Assembly (NCBI RefSeq): GCF_029227915.1
Contig: NC_079884.1
Coordinates: 21,454,001-21,514,000, forward strand
Length of the DNA: 60,000 nt
Source: Hydractinia symbiolongicarpus
Taxonomy: Eukaryota; Cnidaria; Hydrozoa; Anthoathecata; Hydractiniidae
Direction: 5' to 3'
The position numbers were made by a program, and so were the translations under genes. This document shows, in pieces, positions 1 to 19,690 of the stretch. A model generated the notes under the pieces. It did no database searches. It was given only the letters and a program-made list of their open reading frames with translations, and had not been told where the DNA came from. Every line of letters starts with the position of its first letter. The first letter of the stretch is position 1.

Positions 1-6
1 ACCTAC

Positions 7-6651
<6,645 letters not shown>

Positions 6652-6897
6652 TTTTGGCAGTTCGTCACCGACTCCGTGAATTTTTATTGAACTTTTTGAG
6701 TAACCACCTTTTGATCTTTTATTATTACTTTTAAATTTCTTGGTCCATTCTGGTCTGATGTTTTCTTTCAAGCTACTTTTCTTGATCAACAAACCACTGT
6801 TCGGGTCTCTGTCCTGCGTAAGAAAAAAAATTGCTGACCTATGCTGATTTAAGCCAATCAACAATACCTTCTTGCGTAACTTGGCTAGATTGCCCAA

Positions 6898-9330
6898 TCA
6901 CGTACATCAAAATGCCGATAAATCTTGTCGCTTTAAATTTCGGAGACTTACAATGTTTACGAAACTAAAATGTGACGCTTTGTCGCGAAAACTTGCAAGC
7001 GGGGCCCATAAAATGACGTTTTTGGGATTGTTTTGATTGCAATATTAAAATTTATAAAGTAATTATTGACGCATTTTCTTTCAATTCTAAATCAATTTTA
7101 TTTAACTATGATTTTTAAACAACATCGAAAAAAAGGCTCTGAACTTTGTTAATGACTACAATTAATAACATTAGTTTTTTAACAACAAATTCACCACATC
7201 ACCATCATCAAAACTCATTCATTCTCTCAGGCTGCTAACATATTAAGTAGCGCAGACTATAAAATTAATTAACTTAATAATTTTGCGTTCATGCGAAAGA
7301 ATAAAATGGCCGCTGAAGTGAAATTAAATTTTACCACTGTTTGTCACAACGAATTCCCGACAAATCCTTGGTTAGAAAAACATGTATTGTTTTTCTAACA
7401 GCGAACTTTTGAAGTTTATGACAGCGTGGATGTTTGTATAGCTTAATCCTTTCAGTAAAAAATAACGGTTTTGAGAGCTTAAAACACAAACTATTGTACA
7501 CTCAGGACGGAATATTACTGTAAGAAGATTGTAAAAATCCATTGTTCAGTCCCGTATATTTTCAGTCGTACTTTTATTGTGGAAAAAGAATATTTTTAAT
7601 ATATAGAGCAAGATATAATATAAAGTTAACAAATAAATACTAACGAAGTAAAAAAAATCGCTTACCATTGTGATTTGTTATCTTGTGTTAATGTGCTAGC
7701 CTTTTTTTCTTTTGAAGGTTTTAATTTGAACTAAAATATTACTTTCTTCTACTAACTCTCTAGGGAATTAAAAACAAAATAATGTATTTTTTAAAAATAG
7801 ACACTTTCAAAGTAACACCACAACGTGAAACATGCTTACTGAACAAATAGAATTTATAAAAAATTAAGAACTGCCTATAACAGCTTTTTGTCATGTTTTC
7901 ATCCGTTCCTCATTATTTTATAATTTGAAATGACAATTCTCTAATCAATGTTATATGTCAGGACAAGTACAAAAATTGGTAAAAAACACAATTTATTTTC
8001 TACGATTCACATAAAATATTAATTATTTAAATTTACGTGGAACAGGTTTCCATGAAACATAATAAAATTATTTTCAATTATATCTTTCACCCTACTTCGT
8101 GATCAACAATTTACGAGTGCGTATTTTCGTTACGTTGTGAGTTTTTATGTGTGGCACGAGTGAAGGATGTTATACCCTTTATTAAGGAAGTTGAAATTTT
8201 TTATTGCAACTTTTTTTTCGATTTAAAAAGCTTTCGTTTTCCTTACTTAATTTTAAATCCAATGTTTTTTCTTAAATTCGTTTGTTTTTTTTCCGCAAAT
8301 TACTTGCGAAAAGTTACTTTATTCAAGAACTATTTAAAAACATCAAAACATTACAGATTAAAAATGTGTAACAAAAGAACATTCATCTTCATAAAGTGTC
8401 ATTTATATAAACGTGTAGCTAGCTTTTTTCATTATATCAAAAGTATGGACTGAAACTAGTTGAGAACAGTCCGTAAAAAAAAATAGCTATTTTCTACGGA
8501 TTATGATATTTCAAATGTGTCGACAGGTTTGATTTATATATAACTAAAATATGAAGCAGAAATAGTTTGAATGGAGAATGGTTATTCCATAATAAAACCG
8601 ACTATGACTGTTTAACTTATTGACTTTAACCGCGAATCAACCGATATGACAGTGAGAGGGAGTTCTGAAAAATGTAGCTTTCCTTTCAGGAAAAACATAG
8701 CAACTGTGTAGAAATAAATTTTTAAAATATATATCTATATATAGCTTGAAAAATTTGAATAAATTATTCAACAATTTCTATCATTGTATAGATGCACCCA
8801 TTTTTCTGTGACTAAGTTTACAGATGATAACATTATGAACTCTTCTTTGCTGAAGATAAACAAACTTGTTAACAATTAAGTATATATAGTAAATAAGCAA
8901 ATAACAAATATATCTGTCATTCTCTTTAAAAACGGAAGAACTAAAAATGACGTAGGCACCTACGTTAGTACGGATTTGATTTACCTGTTATAGTGTCTCG
9001 ACTACCTCCGATAGGTGTTGACATTAAATGGACAATCTCAACACTACAGGCCACATTAATGTCTTTGCAGCCAATTGATGTTAGAGAGAAGATACTCTTG
9101 TTAGTAACAAAAAATTACTTCCTTTTGTACCTGAAAGAACGCCTCAGGGTTACCAGGGTGGACTTAAAAATGGTCTATGTATGACAGTTTTCTAAAGTAG
9201 CTAAATACAAGAAAAAGATTTTACCTATTGAGACTGACCAAATTAAATACATTTCGTTTGCAGTAGGTTGGTGAAATCAGATACACTCGAAATTGATTCC
9301 GGGCAAAATACATGCAACACTTTTCCCTAT
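6898..9330. other. AT-rich region upstream of the NDR kinase gene, no gene seen
   Basis: The first roughly 150 bases upstream of the NDR kinase first exon are relatively rich in CpG (6940-7015) and are the natural place for its promoter. Beyond that the sequence is A/T-rich. Short ORFs such as 8151-8453 on the plus strand have low-complexity composition and no recognisable domain, so I do not call them genes. Confidence 0.5.
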
Positions 9331-9341
9331 GTTATTATAAG

Positions 9342-9410
9342 GCAATCTCATTCCCAGGATTTCTTAGGTTCAAGATCCAGTACTAGAACCTAAATCCTGG
9401 GAACGATATG
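9342..9410. mobile_element. Fold-back MITE, about 70 bp
   Basis: The sequence atctcattcccaggattt pairs with aaatcctgggaacgatat, and the inner arms taggttc / gaacctaa pair as well, so nearly the whole element folds. The ends resemble those of the CTCGTCCCCAGG family found elsewhere in the window. A half-copy (ttcattcccagcc) lies near 12950. Confidence 0.55.
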
Positions 9411-11479
9411 GATTTTATACGGTTTTGAGTGCGGCTGTTTCTTTTAAAAAGAATTTTCAGTTTGTTTTTCAGAATTAACTAACAGAAAGAGGCGTGGATT
9501 GAAAGTGTACAAGGAACTTAAGAAAAAGAATATATTCATGAATTATATATGCTTCTCTCATAAAGTATTAAAGAAAAAGTTTCCGGGGTAACATTCACTA
9601 CATGTAACTAAGTGCAATAACGCACAAAAAATTGCAAAATCAGCAAGTTCTCGTAGAATGAACGCTGACATGTGGCATTTGGTGAAATCGTTGATTAGCA
9701 TTTCAAAATAGTTATTTTTAAAAGAAAAAGCTATCTTTTTCTCCTTAGAACATAATTATATGTTTAACAATGTAACACTAAAATGGAACATAGGTGAAGT
9801 GGCTTTAGAGAGGTGCAATTCTATAAATGTTAGAATATTTAAAGATCACATCAAATCTAAGAGTATCAAACGTATTTTAACACAAAGCTAAACGGTTTCT
9901 TGCTTGATTGATTCCAACTTAAGCATGTGCATCTATCACATCACAGTTTCAGATGCAAGGACGGTGTGAAACGTTTAATGCTGTGTAAAATATCCACTTT
10001 GTTGCTGTGAAAAATATCCACTTTGTCGCATCCTTCTCGTACAGATTATAACATTCAAACCAGAAACAAATTCTTCTCACAATGCTCTAATGTGACTTAA
10101 AGTAGTAAAATAAATACGACTTTTTTTTTAATTATAAGAAAACAGTATAGTAAAAATATAATAACATTTAATTTAACAAACGAAGCTCTTGCTAACAATA
10201 ATTATTTTCTAAACATGCTTCGTGTAAATCATTGATGAGCTATCAATCCAAAAAAACGTAACCAAACACATATCGAATTTCAATTCAACTTGTCAGCGTG
10301 CTTCTTTGCCATTAGAGTAATTCGCTTTTTTATTCTCCATAGAAACATCATTACGTTTTTATTGAATTGTTGTTGTTTTTTTACAAGAAGGAACCTCAAA
10401 CGAAAGCTTTTACTCCATTCCTACCAAAATTATATGTAAACAAACCAACCTGTGTTAGATCCTTTTTTTTTCAGGACGCGAATAATTGCTTCCGCTTTAC
10501 ATTAGCTTCCAAAGTTTTGACGGAAAAGTTAATGAGCTATTATCAGTTTAATGAAGGAAAAAAACACAAGTCACGCTTTATCTCATAATGGGATTACGTC
10601 ATCTATATAAATAAATGATTGTGTTTAAAACACGCTAGAGTTGATATCTTTTCCGTTCTGTCGTTATGTGAAATACACGGTTTTTTTTAATATTTCATAA
10701 CTGAAGCTGAATTTTTTAACTGATGGTTATTTCTAGTCTTGATGAAGTTAACTTTGCCGCAGAAACAGTTGTCATGGTACCAACTCACCTCACATCAGAA
10801 CAAAAAAAACATTCAGGCCTTACACTTTACAGTTTTCAGGTCCACTTAGTTCCTAAATAAGAAGTAGAATAATAAAAATAAAGGATAAGTTACCTCCCCA
10901 AACAACGTTTTCAATCTCTACCAAGCCCGGAAACTCCAAGAAATAAAATGTAAAATCATGCCACCCACAGCCTCCCTCAACCACTCTCCACTTTTTGGTG
11001 AAAATCAGTAGTTAGTCAATAATTAGTCAGTAGTTATTCGGAAATATTTAAAAATTTTTGTTTTTTCTAAAAAGGTGAAGCATCTAAAACAAAGCAGCTG
11101 TTACTCTTGAATTATTTATAATAGGAAAAATAAAGGTTTCTAAAGAAGTTAAAGGTCTAGGGTGTCTGAACATATCCTTGAAGTGATGTATGCTACAACG
11201 TTTAAGAGAATACAACTGGTTTACTTTATTCTCATCCCAGTCCTTTTCGAAATAAAAATTTTATCTCAAAGAGTTTTAGGGACAAAAATAAGCTTGGTGA
11301 TTTCTGAAAAATCAGTTAAGTATCTGAAGCTATGATTCAAATAAATTTTGGCCTGGTGGTCATAATTTGCAAATATTATTATTTTTTTTTATATTGAACA
11401 GGGAATAACTACTTTCAAAGAAGAACCATTCTGTCTCAATAATGAGGAAGTATTCTATCGCCGAAATATAAATACCGAG

Positions 11480-11660
11480 GGTTACAAAGTATGATCAGGT
11501 GAGATTACAAAGTGCGACGTAAAGGGGATTACAAATTGCGATAAGTTTGGGATCATAAATTGCAACAAATTAGATTACAAATTGTGATGGGATTACAAAG
11601 TGCGACGAATTAGATTACAAATTGCAATGAGATAACAAAGTGAAACGAGCTTACAAAGTG
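11480..11660. repeat. Degenerate tandem repeat of gattacaaa(g/t)tgcga units
   Basis: About seven imperfect copies of a 20-30 bp unit containing gattacaaagtgcgac or gattacaaattgcgat follow each other. The spacing varies, so this is an old, degraded array. No coding potential. Confidence 0.6.
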
Positions 11661-11894
11661 ATACACTACAACTACAGCCTAACATGGTAAAGGAGTGACA
11701 TCAGAGTTACAATTAACTATTACTAAGTGCGAAGCTATGTTGAAATGTTCTCTTATCAAAATATTGTAAATTTTAACCTTTTTGTTTACATAAAGGTTGT
11801 ATTAGGAATAAGAATTTCAAATAAACAAAGAGCGGAATTTAGCAACGGTTGCGGATAATCTTAACTGCTTTTTACTTGAGGTAGCTAACATGCG

Positions 11895-11950
11895 AAAAGG
11901 TTTCAAATGTCCGTCCTTCTTCAGGAGATACAGAACTAAATATTTCCTTT
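11895..11950 (+). repeat. Dispersed repeat copy A (pair with 17385-17440)
   Basis: A stretch of about 55 bp beginning aaggtttcaaatgtccgtcc matches 17385-17440 (agattgcaaatgtccgtctt) at most positions, both on the plus strand. Both are followed by T-rich sequence. They look like two copies of one interspersed element of unknown class. The ORFs running through them (11890-12198 and 17381-17602) are not credible genes. Confidence 0.45.
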
Positions 11951-14149
11951 TTCAGATTAAATCTGTATTTTTTTGTTATATATATAAAATGTTAAAAAAA
12001 TATATAAAATGTTTTTTCTTTTGTTTTGTGTTTCATGTATCTAACCTACCACTTAACTACATAAAAAGAAAGCGGTCCTGTTATCAAAATATTGTTGATT
12101 TTAACCTCTTTATTTATACAGATACATCAGAAAGTCTTATTAGGCACCGTTACGAGATGAAGACCCTGAGAAGGAGGTTGTTTGGTAAAACTTTATGAAA
12201 GGTAATATGGGATGTAACCTTGCTGGCTCTGTACACTTTATCGGATGACATTTGAAAATTGATGCATGCATCTGGAAGTGATTAGTGATGTTTTGAATAC
12301 AGAGTTTTACCTTAACATGTCGAAATTAGTAGTTAGAATAGTTTCTAATTACAAAATACCCAATCTTTTGTGCTGTCCGAAATTAAAGTGTTCTTATTTC
12401 ATGACTTCGATTTTCAATTATGATTTTCCTAGAGGAGATAAAAATTACTAAAACAAACGCTCCCAAAATTAGCAACAAGAAATGTATAACATCTAGGATT
12501 CACTTGTCTTTTTTCAGATCTGAGCCATGAAGCTATTCAACTTTATAAAATACATTTATTCGTGCATATATTTATTCACTCTTTTAAATATTTAGAGTTA
12601 AATAAGGCAAACCATTAAAACAAAAGTGGGCGGGGAACTTTCCCTTTTAAATTTATTGTTTTTATATAATCAATTACTAATATAAACACATTATGTATGT
12701 AGATTTTAACATTCATTTATCTTTTAAATATTTTCTCAGATCTCTTTGTCATGATTCACATATGAGAGACCGCGTGAGAGACGCGAGTGAATATTTTATT
12801 TTGTTTTCAATAATTCCGACATCACGTTTTTTTTGCATATTAAGGCGATACTCAATATGCTTTGATGATTCCTAACTTTAAATATTAATTTTTTTGAATA
12901 CGACCGTTTTTACTCATGCTTTAAAAATATGATGTATGTTTAAAAGCAATTTCATTCCCAGCCTTTTTAGCCTTTTCTTTACTAGAATCGAACAGTTTTG
13001 GTTCCTAAAATTCATAAATGCACGAGAAAACACAAATCGTCACAAGAACTACCTCATACCCAGATCTTTTGTGTTTTATTTCTAGCAGAAAAGTTAGAAA
13101 ATAGGTTGTCCTATAACAAAGCATTTCTAGATTTTTGATACTAAGTTGCAATACGAACTGAAGGGGAGGTTTATGTCAAGCCAGTGCCACAATTACTACA
13201 AGGCAAAACATGGTTAGTTTTACTTTATTTTCTTAAATATATTCGGACTGTTTTATGTTATAAGTAATTTTTGAGGAAGTCACTATCAATGTTCAGCAAT
13301 CAACAATGATATTTAGGAACTATTTTGTTCATCATAGTTACAAAAAACGGGTTCGGTGGTACCATACTAAGCATTCGAGTCCATCATACATGTTATCCAA
13401 GTCTGTTTTGACTTTCTTTGACGTTATTTTTTTGTTTTATGTTTGTTTATCCCAATTATAATATATATACGATACGAATCGATAAGAAACGCAATTACGT
13501 AGTACATCCTTTCATCATATGCCAAAATAATTTTGCCAATTATAGTCAATTTAGAAAATCCGTACGGATAACGAGTCATCAACAATATCCAGTGAAATTA
13601 ATGCAAATTAAATTTGCTTCGTCACATTTTATTTTAGACCATAATTTCAATATAAGATTATACAGCTTATTGGAATTGTAAATCAATTAGACAGGGGTGT
13701 ATTTTCTATTCTTTTACGTAATTCATTCGTATATGACCACGTGTTCTTATCTCAGCTGATTAAATAATTTTATAAGAGGCTTTGTTCTAATTGATAATCA
13801 TCTTGTCAACAAGGACACGTGGGATGTGATATAATATTGACACGTGACGCCTAGTCATGTAGTAATGACACATCGCTTTGTTAATTAAGAAATTAGTACG
13901 CCATACAAGAACATTTTCACGTTAATTTTTTTGGTTTAAGATAAGTATGAGTGTAATAAGAAAGTGACAGAAAGTTTTAACGATCTTAGGGATTCCATCT
14001 TAACAGCCGGCTATTTTTCCCCTATGACTGTACTTATGGTACATTACCGCCAAAAATGCATGTAGTATCGCTCTAGCTTGGCTGCCTGCCACACAAGTGG
14101 TCAGTAGATTGCACTAAATGGGCTGACCCTTACATTAAATGCACCGCGT

Positions 14150-14215
14150 TGGAGACTTAAACATGAAACCTAATGACTATAAGCCGAATGCGCTACCACT
14201 ACACCATCTAGGATA
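14150..14215 (-). mobile_element. tRNA-derived SINE head (Pol III A and B boxes)
   Basis: Read on the minus strand from about 14212, tggtgtagtggtagcgca is a close match to a tRNA A box, and about 35 bases on tgtttaagtctcc resembles a B box. The acceptor-stem pairing of a real tRNA is missing. The related tail probably continues to about 14040, which is why I call a SINE rather than a tRNA gene. Confidence 0.55.
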
Positions 14216-14317
14216 GCAATATATCTTAATTTTTGATAACTTCTGTAGATTATGTTTAATTTTTAAGCACTTCTAGACCAATTAGCCCTATAGAAAAAAA
14301 TCCATTCAAAAACTGCT

Positions 14318-14411
14318 TTCCAACGACTGTGCACCGACTTAACACCGACTGTGCACCGACTTAACACCGATTGTGCACCAACTTAACATCGACTGTGCAC
14401 CGACTTAACAC
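14318..14411. repeat. Tandem repeat, 22-bp unit, about four copies
   Basis: The unit is close to accgactgtgcaccgacttaac. Four copies follow each other with one to three substitutions. This is a minisatellite between two mobile-element relics. Confidence 0.85.
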
Positions 14412-14867
14412 GCATATGTTTTCTCGCTACAGTTTGCATAGATAACAAATTCCTTCCAGGGTTTATTTCTTACTTTTTGAGATAGGGCTATCACGAAAGA
14501 AAAAAATCAAGATATCGAGTTTGCGTAGATGGATCTTTGAAGGAAAGCAATTTTGTCAGCAAATTTAATGGAACAAGCTACCGTAAGAGTAGAACAAATG
14601 TCGGCATGAAAAAAATCAGAATCAGTAAAAACTTTAGTCACTTTAACTAACTTTTATTGATTATATTTTTGCTGATTAATTTTTGAAAAAAAAGCAATGG
14701 AAAACTATCATTTTCTCAAAAAAAAAAAACTTATTTAAAATAAGATAATTATCCAACAACCTCTGTATCTGCTTTTTCAGTAAAATGTATCATAGTCAGT
14801 GCCTCTAGATACATATAGCTTTTGGATACATTACAAACAGGAGCACTTAGCACCAGACGTTTTAAAG

Positions 14868-15625
14868 TTAACCCTATTCGGTCCGGGGGGGGGGCGGATT
14901 CCGCCCCCCCCTGACGGTTTTTTTTTAATAACTCCTGATTGCTTTGTTATATGGCTATGATACTTACTGAGTTTCCACATTTATCTATTAGACACCTGCA
15001 TGCTAATTTTTTAGGTCCCATACCTTTCAGAGGCTTTGATATTGGCCATTACTCGAAACTACCCCTAAAAATCTCTATGAAATCCTTATAATGGGAAAAA
15101 CATAATAACTCCTGTTAGGATTATCCTTAAAACTTGAAACATGCAACACAACTTTGTTTCATCAAGAAGAATCATTTTAAATAATTTGAACACGTGACTA
15201 ATCCGATTTCCCGATTTTGTCGGATTTTACCCGAAAATCGAAAAAAAACGGATTTTCGGGCAATTTTTGGCAATTTTTTATCCAATCCATGTAAAAACCG
15301 GAAGATATGTTAAATAACTTTTATTTAGCTTTCAGAAACTTTAAACAGAATGTAAAAATTCGCTGTAGAACAAAAGTAATTATATTTTAAGCAGATAGTG
15401 GCATTTTTAACAATTTTCAAGCTTTTGATGACGTCACAGAAAATGTGCTGACGCAAGCAAATTTTTCCTGGCGCCAATTTGTTCCTTTTATGACGTACTA
15501 TAAGTGTGCCAAGTTTGATTCAATTTGAACAACCCTATGAAAAGTTATTGAGGGGGGGCGGAATCCGCCCCCCCCCCCCCCCCGGTCATAGTATGTTCGA
15601 AAAACCCCGGAACGAATAGGGTTAA
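14868..15625. mobile_element. piggyBac-like non-autonomous element (MITE) with TTAA ends
   Basis: The left end reads TTAA then ccctattcggtccgggg; the right end, reverse complemented, reads TTAA then ccctattcgttccgggg. TTAA target sites directly followed by CCC-starting terminal inverted repeats are the signature of the piggyBac superfamily. Just inside both ends sit G/C tracts around ggcgga(t/a)tccgcc. The 750-bp interior encodes no transposase, so it must have been moved in trans. Boundaries are precise; the superfamily call is inferred from the ends alone. Confidence 0.75.
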
Positions 15626-18600
15626 CACAGTGCTAAAAGTGATTCAATTTTCGCGCTGTTTATATTTTATTGCTCCAAAGGTGGACTGGGAACTAAAGAA
15701 TCGGAGAACACAACATAAAATGTGGAAATCGACTTATAATCCCTGAAGTCAACAGACTATTCTTTTTCTTGCGACTATGGTTGTGTGTGAAGTACCTTGC
15801 CGAGATGTTCTTTCTATACTGGCCTTCAAATATAAATTATAGGGTATTTTGGTCTTAGTGGACTGAGTCAAGAGAATAGGGGATCAAGTTTTGAATCAAT
15901 GCTCTATTATCTTGTTCGGGGATTACAATTTTTAAGGAACATCTTTAACGACACTATTTCAAAAAGTATACATGCACCATTTTCTCTAAGTGATGTAAGA
16001 ACAACAATTGGTCAGCAAGAAGAACAACAATTACCTACAGCATGCCTGCTAAGTTGGACCAACATAACCTTGATTAACTAACTCATTGATTCTATTTTTC
16101 TTTAACCACATTGTTTATTCACATACATATTACGTGAAAAGAAAACTAGCTTATTTGGTCGCAGTTATTTGCACCATGGTCCAGAACGCCCTCCCATTTT
16201 CTTGAAAGTTAAATAGAAACATAACTGAAGCGAATTGTTTATTTGTATAGAGTAAAATATATTTAATTTTGACACGCCCGAGCACTTTCTATATTTTTAA
16301 CCTGGACAGCCCGAACAGCGCGACGAAAGAAGTGCACAAATACTAGGGAAGAAGTTAGACTGATTTAAAGTTTTATTTTTGGTTTTACTATCATCATTCT
16401 TCTTTCAAAAATGTCTATTCTATAACCCTGTTAGAGGGATGAAGGTTCGTGGCCTCTTTGACTAGGCATAACTTTTGGTCGTCATTTAATTAAGTGCTAA
16501 AATTTTGTGACTTTCCAAACTTTTATTGGGACCGGGAAAATTTTAAGTGCTGGCATGCATGCATGAGCGTTGTAAATATTGTCGGCCGTCGGCCAAGTTT
16601 TATCAGCTATGCATAGGTATTTCGGATTTATGGCCTGCGGGGACTTTATGCCGATTGTGATATTATTCTTGTTCTATCGTAGCTATACACTTTCGCTTCA
16701 AATAGTGTGTACAAACCTAGCAGATGACTTATTAATCTTCTGCCCCTAAAAAACTAATGAGAAGGCAATTTCGTCCCCAGGGCTCTTTTAGGCCTTTCAT
16801 ATTCTGACAGGACGGCTCCGTAGCTCCGGAGTCGTTTTGGCCGTTCTGTCAGAATATCATAGGCGTAGAAGAGCCCTGGGGACGAGGTTTGGGGGGTCAG
16901 TCGGAAAATGCAAGAAAAGAAAATAAAGCTTTAAGTTATTTAGAAAAAAAAGGAGAGTGGTTATTTGTAATCCCAGTGAGCAGTAGAAATATACAAGAGG
17001 AAAATATGACCCGATTCTATCAGTTTAGTATAAAAAATTATTAAAAAAAGCTGTGTTTACGTCAGCCTGCAACATACAGAGAAGGTTATAAAAGCAGATA
17101 CACATTAAGAAAGCCAATTTTGATTTGCAAGTTGCAAAATCATCTATGGTGTTTCACATCGTATTCGTTGCTTAAAAAGGAAGGCTAGAATGAAAATGCA
17201 AAGCTGAGCTAAGTTTCCAAAATGAAAAAAATGCGATAGGTATTGTGCAAAACGCGGAATAAAAAATTGCAATGAGCACCTTGCGGATTTAAGATTGCGA
17301 ATTAGCAAGCCCAACGATCTTTTGCTTAGTAGTAGATTTTATACTTAATTTCAGGCTAAACAAGCGCGAAATGAGGTAAAATGCAAAAAGATTGCAAATG
17401 TCCGTCTTTGCTCAAGATATACAGAATTAAATATTGTGAACTTTGCACTAACTCTGCATTCTATAATTCGCATTTTTTTTTTTTGTTTTTTTTTGTTTCC
17501 CACAACCTTCTTCCTCGCTACTTTCTTTCCTTCATTTTAAAGCATGTATCCTACGTGGTACATAACAAGAAAACTATTTATCACAACCAGCATAAACATT
17601 GATAGTTAAAACATTGAAATAAGACGCTATAATTACCTGTGTTCTAGCTGATATTCTGTTTCGTGAGCAAAAGTACCTTGCACAAGATTTGCTACTTGAA
17701 TTTTTGTTTAAACCAGAGCAGATAGGTAAACAACTTATTATAGAAAAGTAAACTTTCTTTTTCGTTGAATTTTTCAGAGAAATCAAATAATAATATTTGT
17801 TTTTTTTAATAAGTAATATGACATCACAAACATGTTTGCGTCACCTATTTCATGGCTGTTCCTAAGCGCTGTACACGAATCTGTGGCCATAGCAAAAACG
17901 GTTGAGTTGATGGCAACCCTATTTTTACTATAATCTTTTATACCTGCATGATCGTAGAAGCGCACAGCAAAATTAAATAGCTGCAGGTATTGGACAGCTT
18001 ATCGGTGTGATATATCATCTTAGAACTTTTATTAAAAGATGGATAAAGCATGACAAAGATTAGTCCCCGTGACCATTCCAGTGTCGGTGATAAAAATGAC
18101 TTTTTTGCTTAAGTTAAAAGTCTCATAACTTCAGTAAAAAATTGAAAACATAATGTAACTAAATAAAAGGTGCCCATTAAGAACAAAAAGAAAGAGAAAG
18201 CTGAACAAGTAAAATAAAAATGGACACTTCAGGTTCTTATAAAAAAAGAGTACAATACAACAGAATTAATAGACTACAGATTTTGAATACATGCTCTCTA
18301 TAGAAAGCTAAGTCTTTAGCTGGATATCTTCGAAATTGATCTGAAAATTCCATGATACAAATCCTTTTATGTAAAATTGATGATTCAAATATAATATTCA
18401 AGAATGGATATATTAAAGTGACATTTAATAATTTTCCAGAGCTTGATGGTTCGAGATTTTTTCTCTCGCCAAATATTTTTTTTGAAAATGCTGACGGTGG
18501 AGGTTTCGATGACAGTTGATCTGAAAAGAACACTTAAAAAATAAGCACAAATTGAATTGACGTCATGTTGTTATTCTATTGTTTATCTCTTTATGGCCCT

Positions 18601-19690
18601 TTTTAAGTATTTGCCGAATGAATTTAGTAAGAAAAGCCAATCAGTTTGATGTACGAGACACAGTATATAAACTATACAAAATAAATTTATCACTTAGACC
18701 AATAAGAAATAAACAATGCTCGCTGATAAAACACAAAACAAAAACAACAATGCTTAACCTATAGCAGTGCAGACAACAAATTCATTGTATGATTGGTTTG
18801 ACCTTATTGTAGTTGTTATTTAGTCATTTTTGCCCTTTCTCTGATCCTTTTCGTGGAAATCAAAAGAACAGTACAAGAAATTGCAAGCTAGCTATATCGT
18901 TTTTGGGCTGGTCTGATGGAATTTTTATATGTGATTGGTAAGCCAAAGACAAGCCTATTCAATTTTTTTTTTGAGATAAAAATGGTTTGTATGTAGTAAT
19001 TTCAATTTATTGCTTGTCGATTTTTTAGTTGTTTTTGTGCGCAAGAATCCTTTTAAAACGTACACATTGAAACTTAGCTATCTTCCTCAACAAAACGTAG
19101 AAAAATATATTGTGGATGCTTTGTACAGTTTGGAGAAAAAAAGAGACTTCCACAATCCAAAAGCTGGTTCGGGTGGGCTTACCATAAACCATAAAACTTT
19201 CTACTATACATCAAACGAAATACAGCAAGAACTCCGACTCGCCGATACCAACTAAGTTTACTTGTCTGTTGTGTTTGTTTTCCGTTCGTCCTGCAACACG
19301 TTATTGACTTTTCGTTCTTTTAAATTCTGAAAAGTGAAAACAAGTCATGGAAAAGAAATCCGCGGGCTAAAAAGAGTAGCAAATAGTCTTTTTAACACGA
19401 AGATTTTTTTCGCCAAAACTTCTATTGTCGTCTTCTGTTATCTTCTCTTGTGAACAAAGTAAAATTCTTTGACCAGGGTAATCTGCCGTGAAACGATTAA
19501 AATCAGTTACTAAACGAAACAATGTGCTTTACGACGTTAAAAAAAGATATGTAACACAATTTGGTCCCCTAGTGATTAATAATTGCCAAACCTGCTATAT
19601 ACTTTTATAAGAAATAATTTTTTGGTTATTTTGATGCTGTGGCTGCTTTTGTGATGAAAAACTGATCTTTATCATGGTTGCGACTTACCT
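15626..19690. other. Intergenic region with uncertain exon-like segments
   Basis: Apart from the MITE at 16765-16890 I see no supported gene. Three segments are only suggestive. A minus-strand frame at about 18519-18400 follows a good acceptor and is Ser/Pro/Lys-rich. Another at 17960-17865 lies between acceptor-like and donor-like sites. A plus-strand frame at 19029-19255 starts after a tttttttag acceptor-like site and ends in TAA. None carries a domain I recognise and the phases do not join. Confidence 0.4.
16765..16890. mobile_element. Fold-back MITE of the CTCGTCCCCAGG family, long copy
   Basis: The arms tcgtccccagggctctt and aagagccctggggacga are perfect complements at 16770-16886. A second, inner inverted repeat (attctgacag / ctgtcagaat) encloses a G/C-rich centre. 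The same end sequence recurs at 38100, 41670 and 41970 and, more degraded, at 40460, so this is a family and not a chance palindrome. Confidence 0.8.

Noticed and set aside
8151-13681. Several plus-strand ORFs of 60-102 codons (8151, 10367, 11890, 12266, 12693, 13418)
   Set aside because: Phe/Tyr/Lys/Asn-rich composition of AT-rich non-coding DNA, no domains, no consistent splice signals.
14150-14215. An intact tRNA gene
   Set aside because: The A and B boxes are recognisable but the acceptor stem does not pair, and unrelated tail sequence follows; a SINE is the better explanation.
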